A stretch of DNA of 64,000 nt, taken from contig JADJXR010000001.1 of NCBI GenBank assembly GCA_016710285.1, positions 3,598,501 through 3,662,500 of the forward strand, written 5' to 3'. This stretch comes from Chlorobiota bacterium. Its GTDB lineage: Bacteria > Bacteroidota > Ignavibacteria > OLB7. How positions within the stretch are numbered: position 1 is the first letter of the stretch; every line of letters starts with the position of its first letter. Of the stretch, positions 26,767 through 34,221 are shown piece after piece. The notes below the pieces were generated by a model. It saw only the letters and a list, made by a program, of their open reading frames with translations, searched no databases and was not told the origin of the DNA. The position numbers and the translations under genes are program-made.

Positions 26767-26954
26767 CGTTGGCTCCGTGCGTTGCTCCCCCTCTTGGGAG
26801 GGGCTGGGGGGTGGGTTTGGGGACACCCGCGAACCGGGTGTTGCTTTCCCGAATCTCAGGATCAGAAACTTCCCGTGCCACCGCAACCCCCGCGCCCTGC
26901 ATTGCTTCCCCCGAACCCACCCCGCCCTATCGGGCACCCCTCCGTTGGAGGGGG
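26767..26954 (+). repeat. G/C-rich inverted-repeat element, copy 1
   Basis: The left end CCCCCTCTTGGGAGGGG followed by GGGGGGTGGGTTTGGGG is an imperfect inverted copy of the right end (CCCCCGAACCCACCCC ... CCCCTCCGTTGGAGGGGG). Each end also contains a small hairpin of its own. There is no transposase and no coding sense. A diverged copy lies at 31719-31913. Confidence 0.75.
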
Positions 26955-27589
26955 ACTACTTGTGAGGGTTCGGAGAAAACTCGCGGACGGGCTTGTGGGC
27001 GGCTCCCCCTCTTGGGAGGGGGCTAGGGGGTGGGTTTGGGGACACCCGCGAACCGAGCGTTGCTTTCCGAATCTCAGGATCAGGCAGGGCGGGGTAGTCG
27101 CAGGTCTTTAGCCTGCGCGGGGACACCCGCGAACCGGGCATTGCTTCCCGAATCTCAGGATCAGAAACTTCCCGTGCCACTGCAACCCCCGCGCCCTGCA
27201 TTGCTTCCCCCGAACCCACCCCGCCCTATCGGGCACCCCTCCGTTGGAGGGGGACTACTTGTGAGGGTTCGGAGAAAACTCGCGGACGGGCTTGTGGGCG
27301 GCTCCCCCTCTTGGGAGGGGGCTAGGGGGTGGGTTTGGGGACACCCGCGAACCGAGCGTTGCTTTCCGAATCTCAGGATCAGGCAGGGCGGGGTAGTCGC
27401 AGGTCTTTAGCCTGCGCGGGGACACCCGCGAACCGGGCATTGCTTCCCGAATCTCAGGATCAGAAACTTCCCGTGCCACTGCAACCCCCGCGCCCTGCAT
27501 TGCTTCCCCCGAACCCACCCCGCCCTATCGGGCACCCCTCCGTTGGAGGGGGACTACTTGTGAGGGTTCGGAGAAAACTCGCGGGCGGG
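26819..27589 (+). repeat. 299-bp tandem direct repeat (about 2.6 copies)
   Basis: The unit beginning GGGGACACCCGCGAACC starts at 26819, 27119 and 27418. The first is 300 bp because of one extra C; the second is 299 bp; the third stops matching near 27,589. The two downstream copies are essentially identical. Each unit holds parts of the inverted-repeat element plus one GGTCTTTAGCCTGCG fragment of the other repeat family. Long frames seen through it on both strands repeat with the same period and are not genes. Confidence 0.9.
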
Positions 27590-27594
27590 CTTTG

Positions 27595-28233
27595 TCAGAC
27601 TTTCAGTTTCAAAAAATAAAGGTCGTTGATGTTATCCCACAAAAAAACATGGTCTTGTTTAAGTGAAAGGTCTGGTCCGTATGGTCTTTCTGTTTTATAC
27701 CGTAGGATAGTTCCTGATTTATATTCTTTGCCGTGTCGAAAATCAAAATCTGATGTGTCTGGCGAATAGTTGCCCTGGTTGTAATAATGTGAATGATCTG
27801 TTGCAAGAATAAAATAGCAAAGGTCAATGCCATGATCTTTGTATAATTCAAGGTTTGAAATGTCCTTGAATACATCATAACGATTATTAGGTTCTCGGTG
27901 ATTCTCTTTCTTGAAAAACTTTAGTTCAAAAGCTGCTTTCGTTACAGTGCTATTGTCTTGGTAGCTTATCAGTATATCCACTCTTGCTCTGTCGGATTTG
28001 CTTTTTATGCTTGCTTCGTTGAGTGAAACGTATGTCTCGAATTCAAGGTGAAATTTGTCAGCAAGTCTAAATTCATACAACCGCCCCAAAGTTTTTAGGA
28101 TGTGTCCAAATTCAAGTTGAAAAGCATTTTCATTTCTTGCTGTCAGCCCGCCAAAAGCAAGTTTATGAGTCAGGAGCTTGTATGCTGTCTCAATAATTTC
28201 TTCTGTCAGTCTAATTTGGTTTTCTTTTAGCAT
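27595..28233 (-). CDS. PD-(D/E)xK nuclease-like hypothetical protein
   Basis: The 212-residue protein is clearly more AT-rich than its surroundings, which suggests acquisition by transfer. It contains an arrangement typical of restriction-endonuclease-like folds: an early Glu-rich helix (NENAFQLEFGHIL), a strand with Asp (SDRARVDILISYQD) and then a strand with E-x-K (AAFELKFFKKE). No close named family is recognised. It begins right at the edge of the 299-bp repeats and precedes the toxin-antitoxin genes on the same strand, so a defence or mobile-island role is plausible but unproven. Confidence 0.55.
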   Translation of the reverse strand: MLKENQIRLTEEIIETAYKLLTHKLAFGGLTARNENAFQLEFGHILKTLGRLYEFRLADKFHLEFETYVSLNEASIKSKSDRARVDILISYQDNSTVTKAAFELKFFKKENHREPNNRYDVFKDISNLELYKDHGIDLCYFILATDHSHYYNQGNYSPDTSDFDFRHGKEYKSGTILRYKTERPYGPDLSLKQDHVFLWDNINDLYFLKLKV

Positions 28234-28328
28234 TTATCAGGACGATGGTGCTTTATTCTCAACGCAAATGCGTTTTTTATTTTCAAGAACAGCAAGTGAG
28301 AGAAGGTCTTTAGTCTTCGGTTGTAAAA

Positions 28329-28820
28329 TCAGACCCCATGGTTAGCAACATTGTTTGTGATTTCGCTGGGGAGCAAGCTGTGCAAGTCAAACAACGGGAG
28401 GATAAGATTGGCGAAAGGAGTATTGGCAAGTTTGCTAAGTAGCAAACCTCGTGTGGTTCCTACAGATGCGCTGGTCATCGTCGCAGCAATCCATCCGGGA
28501 ATTTCAATATTTCCCCCTGATTCCTTTAGGCCATGGATCTGATACTTGGAATTGGTTGTGATTGATGCCAGCATCCCTGATTTTGATTTTTTGTGTCCTT
28601 CCCATGAAATTTCTACAGAGATGATGAGCGTGGATGTCGCACCAGTAGCAGCATTAATACTACGCCGCACAGTGATGGCATAATGAATTCCACTGATCTC
28701 AGCTGGATCCGGATTGGAAATCTCGAATGTCTCAACGGAGCAGTCAGCAAAAACAAGGCCGATTGGGGGCGCGGCGGGGGGAGCATCTCCATTTTTAGAG
28801 CGAGAGTTTTTCTTGGCCAT
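28329..28820 (-). CDS. SecB-like chaperone of a toxin-antitoxin-chaperone (TAC) locus (probable)
   Basis: The 163-residue protein has a charged start, beta strands (VFADCSVETFEISNP; HYAITVRRSIN; TLIISVEISWEG) and a C-terminal segment TRGLLLSKLANTPFANLILP then LFDLHSLL. The last stretch resembles SecB and SecB-like proteins, where a helix is followed by 'lP..n...ll'. Its start overlaps the antitoxin gene by 26 bases, and the order toxin, antitoxin, SecB-like is that of TAC systems such as HigB1-HigA1-Rv1957. Assignment rests on this weak match plus context; a fold prediction would decide it. Confidence 0.5.
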   Translation of the reverse strand: MAKKNSRSKNGDAPPAAPPIGLVFADCSVETFEISNPDPAEISGIHYAITVRRSINAATGATSTLIISVEISWEGHKKSKSGMLASITTNSKYQIHGLKESGGNIEIPGWIAATMTSASVGTTRGLLLSKLANTPFANLILPLFDLHSLLPSEITNNVANHGV

Positions 28821-29295
28821 AGCTCTGCGATTTTTGAGTTTTTGAAGAGATCATTTCGTTAGAATTATTAACGACAAGGGTTCCGAACTCATTGACGCTT
28901 TGTGAGCTTAGATGGAATGATTCAGAAGAAGAGAGCGGGGTGTTTGTCTTCCCGTAGGTGATAATGGTGGTTATGGAGCCATCACTATTTTTTAGTTTTT
29001 CAATCTGCCTGGTAAACGCTGTTGAGGCCACGGCTTCGGGGAAATTTTGAGCTACTTCCAGCAACCGCCGCGCCGGTCCTTTTGGGCGGCGGCGGCCTTG
29101 TTCCCAGCCTTCAAGGGTGCGCTGGCTAATGCCCAGCATCAGCGCAAATTTTGCTTGGGACATCCCCATTTTGTTCCGAATCTCCTTCGCATCAGGAATT
29201 TGGTAGTAGGTAATGCGCGATGGCTGCTTTTTGCCTGCGCGTATCTCCTGCAAGTCGGAAAGTGCATGTTCCAACGATGTCAATAAGCTATCCAT
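28795..29295 (-). CDS. HigA-type antitoxin with long C-terminal extension
   Basis: Residues ~34-90 hold an XRE-family helix-turn-helix of the HigA2 sort: IRNKMGMSQAKFALMLGIS then QRTLEGWEQGRRRPKGPARR. Family antitoxins end near residue 100. This one continues for about 70 Ser/Thr/Asn-rich residues (ITTIITYGKTNTPLSSSES and onward). In TAC systems such an extension is the chaperone-addiction (ChAD) segment that binds the SecB-like chaperone. It overlaps the toxin-like gene by 8 bases upstream and the SecB-like gene downstream. It probably represses its own operon. Confidence 0.8.
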   Translation of the reverse strand: MDSLLTSLEHALSDLQEIRAGKKQPSRITYYQIPDAKEIRNKMGMSQAKFALMLGISQRTLEGWEQGRRRPKGPARRLLEVAQNFPEAVASTAFTRQIEKLKNSDGSITTIITYGKTNTPLSSSESFHLSSQSVNEFGTLVVNNSNEMISSKTQKSQSYGQEKLSL

Positions 29296-29488
29296 GAAGA
29301 TTTTTAATAATGGTTTGAAGGATGGTTATTTCTTCTCTTGTGAGGTCGCTTTTCTGCCGCTTGCTGTATGCCGCAATCAGGTAGATATCCCCTTGTCTGC
29401 TCCGATAGTAGTAGATCACCCTTGCACCGCCACGTTTGCCCCCTTTATGTTGCTCCGTTAATGCCTCAAAGATAGCATGGTGTTTCAC
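29288..29488 (-). pseudogene. HigB/RelE-type toxin, N-terminally truncated
   Basis: The visible 66 residues match the C-terminal half of HigB toxins: GGKRGGARVIYYYRSRQGDI, YLIAAYSKRQKSDLTREE, ILQTIIKNL. Full family members are about 95-115 residues and have ~40 more before the 'GGARVIYY' strand. Here a TGA lies two codons upstream of the GTG at 29488, and the space before it is close to the divergent uvrC start. The toxin is therefore probably inactive by deletion, although a short functional form cannot be excluded. Confidence 0.65.
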
Positions 29489-29561
29489 TAGTCAGAGAGG
29501 AAATGATTCCTTCCGTTGATTCCGTGATCCCACCAAGTTGCTCCGCACCAACTTCATCCCT

Positions 29562-31646
29562 ATGTTTGGCCCGCCGATGAACGATCTACCAAACTCTCAA
29601 CCCGCCAGCAACGCTCCAGAACCGGAGCCGCTGGAGCTTCCCCTTTCCTTGCAGGATAAGCTGAACAACCTTCCGCCGGACCCGGGGGTGTACCAGTATT
29701 TCGACCGCGACGGGAAGGTGATCTACGTTGGCAAGGCCAAAAACCTGCGCAACCGCGTCCGCAGCTACTTCCAGCAGGGCCGCCCGCACGACGCAAAAAC
29801 CCGCGCACTGGTGGCGAAAATTGCCGACCTGCAGACCATCGTCACCGACTCCGCCGTCGAGGCCCTAATCCTTGAAGACACCCTGATTAAAAAACTGCGG
29901 CCACGCTACAACATCCTGCTGAAGGATGATAAAACGTACCCGTACATCCGCGTCACCAACGAGCCGTTCCCCCGCGTGTTCAGCACCCGAACCCGGGTCC
30001 GCGACGGCAGCCGCTACTTCGGTCCCTTCACCGATGTGAAGTATGTCCGCTACTTGCTGAAAACCCTTCGCTCAATCTTCCCAATCCGCTCCTGCGACCT
30101 TACGTTGAACGATGAAACGATTGCCGCCGGCAAGTTCAAGGTCTGTTTGGATTTCCACATCGGGAAATGCCAAGGGCCATGCGAAGGATTGGTAAGCCAA
30201 GCCGACTACCGCGAAATGATCCGCCAAGTGATGCAGGTCCTGAACGGAAAAACCCGCGAACTTGAACGCACCCTTGAGCTTGACATGGGCCACCTTGCCG
30301 AAGCGATGCGGTTCGAGGAAGCCGCCGCCATGCGGAACCGTTTGCAGAAACTGCGCGAGTACAGCGGCAAGCAAAAAGTCGTCAGCGAGGACCTTACCGA
30401 CCGCGACATCATTGCCTGCGTTGCCGAGGACGACGACGCTTGCGCGGTGATCTTCCGCGTGCGCGACGGGCGGATGGTGGGGCGGCAGCACCATTACCTG
30501 AGCGGCGTGCTGCAGATGCCGCAGCCGGAAATCCTCCGGAACGTTATCGAACGCCATTACTCCACCGCCGAGTCTATCCCCGAAGAATTGCTTCTGCCGA
30601 TTGAGTTGGAGGACGATGGCGAGCTGATTGAGCGATTCCTAACCGACCGCCGCGCCGAAGGGAAGGTCCGGCTGGCGGTGCCGAAAATTGGCGACAAGCA
30701 GAAGCTGGTGGCAATGGCCCAGACGAACGCAAAGTTCCTGCTGGATGAGCTGAAGTTGCAGCGAATGAAACGGAGCGACATGGTCCCGCGCCCCGTGCAA
30801 AGCCTGCAGCGCGACTTGGGCCTGAAGAAACCGCCGCGCCGGATTGAGTGCTTCGACAACTCCAATATCCAGGGGACCGACCCGGTTTCCTCCATGGTCT
30901 GCTTTGTGGACGGCCAGCCGCGCCGAAGCGAGTACCGGAAGTTCAACGTGAAAACCGTTGTTGGCCCGAACGATTTCGAGACGATGCGCGAGGTTGTTGG
31001 CCGCCGCTACCGCCGCGTGCTGAACGAAGGCCTTGCGCTTCCGGACCTGATTGTGATTGACGGCGGGAAAGGGCAGGTGGGGGCGGCAATGGAGGTGCTT
31101 CAGCAGCTGAACCTTGAGCATATCCCCCTGATTGGATTGGCCAAACGATTGGAGGAAGTGGTGGTCCCGGGCCAGCGCGACACGTTGCTGTTGCCCCGTT
31201 CCTCCAGCAGCCTTCGGCTTCTGCAGCAAATCCGCGACGAGGCTCACCGCTTTGCCATCACCTTCCACCGGACGCTTCGGAACCGGCGCACCTTGCAGAC
31301 CGAGCTAACGAACGTCCCAGGAATCGGCACGAAAACGGCGCAAAAAATTTTTGAGACGTTCGGCTCCGTTCGCGGGGTCATTGCGGCCTCGTTGCAGGAA
31401 TTGCAGCAGGTGCTGGGCCCCAAAACGGGGCAAGCCTTGCACGAGTACTTCCAGGCCAAAGCCGCCGCGCTCTCCGCCGCCGCCGCCGAAGAAGGCCCCG
31501 CAACCGACGAGCAAGAAGACGACATCCAACTGATGAGCGACGACGGCCAATTGGAGGGGGATGAAGAAATGGAGCGCGATGAAGAACGCAACGGAGATGC
31601 GGAGGAAGAGCCGGAAGAGTTCGCCGGGGAAGGGGAATTGGAGTAG
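29562..31646 (+). CDS. uvrC: Excinuclease ABC subunit C
   Basis: UvrC makes both incisions in nucleotide excision repair with UvrAB. The ~694-residue product has the GIY-YIG nuclease (PGVYQYFDRDGKVIYVGKAK), a UVR UvrB-binding motif (LAEAMRFEEAAAMRNRLQKL), the RNase H-like nuclease half (IECFDNSNIQGTDPVSSM, DLIVIDGGKGQVGAAM) and a C-terminal helix-hairpin-helix (NVPGIGTKTAQKIFETFGS). After it comes a ~70-residue acidic tail (Glu/Asp-rich, EEEPEEFAGEGELE) that is not part of the usual family. Met at 29562 or 29577 are the candidate starts. Confidence 0.97.
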   Translation: MFGPPMNDLPNSQPASNAPEPEPLELPLSLQDKLNNLPPDPGVYQYFDRDGKVIYVGKAKNLRNRVRSYFQQGRPHDAKTRALVAKIADLQTIVTDSAVEALILEDTLIKKLRPRYNILLKDDKTYPYIRVTNEPFPRVFSTRTRVRDGSRYFGPFTDVKYVRYLLKTLRSIFPIRSCDLTLNDETIAAGKFKVCLDFHIGKCQGPCEGLVSQADYREMIRQVMQVLNGKTRELERTLELDMGHLAEAMRFEEAAAMRNRLQKLREYSGKQKVVSEDLTDRDIIACVAEDDDACAVIFRVRDGRMVGRQHHYLSGVLQMPQPEILRNVIERHYSTAESIPEELLLPIELEDDGELIERFLTDRRAEGKVRLAVPKIGDKQKLVAMAQTNAKFLLDELKLQRMKRSDMVPRPVQSLQRDLGLKKPPRRIECFDNSNIQGTDPVSSMVCFVDGQPRRSEYRKFNVKTVVGPNDFETMREVVGRRYRRVLNEGLALPDLIVIDGGKGQVGAAMEVLQQLNLEHIPLIGLAKRLEEVVVPGQRDTLLLPRSSSSLRLLQQIRDEAHRFAITFHRTLRNRRTLQTELTNVPGIGTKTAQKIFETFGSVRGVIAASLQELQQVLGPKTGQALHEYFQAKAAALSAAAAEEGPATDEQEDDIQLMSDDGQLEGDEEMERDEERNGDAEEEPEEFAGEGELE

Positions 31647-31668
31647 CTGACGGAGAAGGGAGCAAGTG

Positions 31669-31925
31669 AAGGTAGCCGTCCCAATTGAATCGGGGCGGTG
31701 TGATCTTCGTTCTTCGTGCGTTGGCCCCGTGCGTTGCTCCCCCTCTTGGGAGGGGGTTGGGGGGTGGGTTGGGGACACACGCGAAACAGCGTCCCTTTCC
31801 GAATCTCAGGACCAGAGCCTTCCGCGGTCAGCGCGAACCGCCGCCCGTTCGGTGGTTCCCCCGAACCCACCCCGCCCTGTCGGGCACCCCTCCGTGGGAG
31901 GGGAATGCTTCGGGGGGGGGCGGAG
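31669..31925 (+). repeat. Diverged copies of both intergenic repeat families
   Basis: A fragment of the 118-bp repeat (GGTAGCCGTCCCAATTGAATCGGGG) at 31672-31696 is followed at 31719-31913 by a second copy of the inverted-repeat element, with CTCCCCCTCTTGGGAGGGGG on the left and CCCCTCCGTGGGAGGGG on the right. The rest of the uvrC to Imm26-like gap holds nothing I recognise. Confidence 0.75.
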
Positions 31926-32006
31926 GTAGGATGGCGCGGCACAGATCAGCAACATGATAGCGAATCAACACATCAAAAACTCAACAACAGACCGAACCAT
32001 TTCCAC

Positions 32007-33206
32007 ATGAGCAGTTTTCAGATTGGCGACATCTTCCTGTTCCCCCTTCGCGACCGGATGTACGGCGTTGGGAAATTCGTGATGGAGCATAACCTTGCGT
32101 TGCAGCACAGCTACATGATTGCCGTCTATGACCGGGTGATCGAGCTGGACCCGGCAGTTCTGAACGACCTGTATGCCCCCTTGCCCGACATCAGCCACGA
32201 GCTGAACGGCATTGAGCAAGAAGAAGCATTGGTCAACACCGTGATGCTGACCGCAATCGGCATCCGCGCCACCGAGGTCCACGTGGTTGCCCATGCCGAC
32301 ATCCACGAAAGCGACCGCGACGGATACCTGACCTGGCTCTACGTCAAAAAATATGAGGCCCTGCAGAAAGGCTTGATTAAAGAAGAAGAGGAGGCCGCAG
32401 CCGAGGAAGAAACAACCGAGGAGGAAGGGGAGGAGATGGAGCAAGCAGAGATGGAGCAACCGGAAATGGAAGGAACCGAAGGGGAAGAAGATGCTGGGCC
32501 AGAGCCTGAATCGAGCAATGCAAACATTGTGGAGGACCAGCGCCAAACCGCCGCTGCGGCAACCATCCCGGCCCCGGCCGAGCCGAAAAAACCGTTGACG
32601 ATGGTCCCGATTCTTTCACCCACCGGCGAGGTTCTTCGCGAGGTTCGGATCCGGTTGTGGCATCTGCATGTTTTTGAGGTAAGCGTGGGGGAGGCGTTGT
32701 TCGGGATGTACAAAAATTTCATGATGCCGGAGCTTGCCAGCACACGGATTGGGGCCTACATCATTGCCCACTACGACCACCGCAACGTTGGCCGCGTTCG
32801 CCAGCTTGCCGACGCACTTGTTGAAGGGGATTTCGGCGCGGGGCACGAACTGATTGAGTTCGGCGACACCGCCGCCCAGGTGCTGGCATTGAAACTGAAA
32901 GAACCGCTGGAGCCGGAGGTGATGGGGGATGTACTACAGATTCTGGGCGACATCGGGGTGGACCGCGGCTACGACCTGATTGCGGCGTTTGTAGCAGAGC
33001 ATGGCATGGACGAATCGGGCCGATACTACGCCCAAGCGTGGCGCGGGTACTGCAACGCCGTGGTGAACACCGGCGGCGATTCCGCACCGTTGCAGCCATA
33101 CCTTCCCCAGCTGAAAACCATCACCCACCCGGAACTCCGCAGCGATATCCGAATCGCCCTGGAGTCAGTAACCAACAAAGCGGTGGAAGGGGCGGTGGAT
33201 GGGTGA
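32007..33206 (+). CDS. Imm26-like N-terminal domain with acidic linker and helical C-terminal half
   Basis: From ATG at 32007 (the frame opens earlier, inside repeats) the 400-residue protein starts MSSFQIGDIFLFPLRDRMYGVGKFV, resembling the Imm26 immunity-protein beta-barrel. A strongly acidic Glu-rich linker (~125-165) and a Pro/Ala stretch follow, then a second Imm26-like strand set (VREVRIRLWHLHVFEVSVGE). The C-terminal half looks like HEAT-type helical repeats. Function unknown; immunity to a polymorphic toxin is one possibility but no toxin is adjacent. Confidence 0.55.
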   Translation: MSSFQIGDIFLFPLRDRMYGVGKFVMEHNLALQHSYMIAVYDRVIELDPAVLNDLYAPLPDISHELNGIEQEEALVNTVMLTAIGIRATEVHVVAHADIHESDRDGYLTWLYVKKYEALQKGLIKEEEEAAAEEETTEEEGEEMEQAEMEQPEMEGTEGEEDAGPEPESSNANIVEDQRQTAAAATIPAPAEPKKPLTMVPILSPTGEVLREVRIRLWHLHVFEVSVGEALFGMYKNFMMPELASTRIGAYIIAHYDHRNVGRVRQLADALVEGDFGAGHELIEFGDTAAQVLALKLKEPLEPEVMGDVLQILGDIGVDRGYDLIAAFVAEHGMDESGRYYAQAWRGYCNAVVNTGGDSAPLQPYLPQLKTITHPELRSDIRIALESVTNKAVEGAVDG

Positions 33207-33230
33207 GCTTGGCGGCGGAAGCATGAAAAA

Positions 33231-33271
33231 ATGGAGGGAGTAGAGATTGTCTCTGCTCCCTCCATTTTTTT
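33231..33271. terminator. Bidirectional intrinsic terminator
   Basis: A 16-bp stem (33231-33246 with 33250-33265, one G-T pair, TTG loop) is flanked by A6 on the left and T7 on the right. It serves the converging Imm26-like and SDR genes. Confidence 0.92.
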
Positions 33272-33289
33272 GGATTTGCCTCTCGCGTG

Positions 33290-34060
33290 CTATCCCCGCC
33301 GCGAGACCTGTGTTGCCGAGGCCTGCGCGGTGGGGAACAGAAGCATCTCGGCAACGGCAACGTGGGCCGGACGAGTGGCGCAGTACACGACGGCATCGGC
33401 GACATCATCGGGGGTGAGGGGCGTTAGGCCATGATAGACGGCTGCGGCACGCTCCTGATCCCCATGGAATCGGACAACGGAGAATTCCGTTTCCACCAGC
33501 CCCGGGTCCACCGTCGTGACGCGGACTCCGGTCCCGAGCAAATCCAGCCGCATCCCGGCGGTGATGGCCGCCACCGCGTGCTTGGTGGCGCAATAGACAT
33601 TCCCTTTTGGATAGACCTCGTGCCCGGCCACCGACCCAATATTGATGACGTGGCCCTTCCCCCGCAGGATCATCCCGGGCAGCACCGCTCGGCTGACGTA
33701 GAGCAGGCCTTTCACGTTGGTGTCAATCATCTCCTCCCAATCGTGCAAACTCCCTTCCTGGATGGTGTCCAGCCCGCGGCTTAGGCCAGCGTTGTTTACC
33801 AGCAGATCAATTGCTTGCCATTCTTCTGGGAGCGTATCCACCGCTTGTTGGACGGCGGGTTGGTTGCGAACATCCAGCCGCAGCGGAAGCACATCGGTTC
33901 CGGCATCGCGAAGCTGGGCGGCAAGTTCCTGAAGGCGTTCTTCGCGGCGTGCGGCAACAATCAGCCGCGCGCCGTGCTTGGCCAACTGCTGGGCGCAGGC
34001 CAATCCAATCCCCGAGGTTGCCCCGGTGATGAAGGCAATGCTTCCTGATAATGAGGTCAT
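33290..34060 (-). CDS. SDR-family NAD(P)-dependent oxidoreductase
   Basis: The 256-residue classical short-chain dehydrogenase has the cofactor motif TGATSGIG (12-19), the structural NNAG (~90) and the catalytic YCATK (Tyr ~155, Lys +4), with Ser in INIGSVAGHEV. It resembles YdfG/serine 3-dehydrogenase-type enzymes; the basic residues after the first strand (AARREERL) suggest NADP. The substrate is unknown. Confidence 0.92.
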   Translation of the reverse strand: MTSLSGSIAFITGATSGIGLACAQQLAKHGARLIVAARREERLQELAAQLRDAGTDVLPLRLDVRNQPAVQQAVDTLPEEWQAIDLLVNNAGLSRGLDTIQEGSLHDWEEMIDTNVKGLLYVSRAVLPGMILRGKGHVINIGSVAGHEVYPKGNVYCATKHAVAAITAGMRLDLLGTGVRVTTVDPGLVETEFSVVRFHGDQERAAAVYHGLTPLTPDDVADAVVYCATRPAHVAVAEMLLFPTAQASATQVSRRG

Positions 34061-34221
34061 TCCGTTATCCTTTTTCTTCGATACTGTGTTGTGGGTGTGG
34101 AAACTACGCCAATTTTGCCGGAGCCGGATGCGGGGAAAACCTTGTCACATCCTGATGATCGGGCTATCTTTTCCGGCGCGTTGCGCAAACCCACTCAAGT
34201 TGATAACTCCCAAATCGAACC

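Noticed and set aside
26538..27619. Several plus and minus frames (NPPRPIGHPSVGGG and similar)
   Set aside because: They repeat every 299 bases and lie in the inverted-repeat element.
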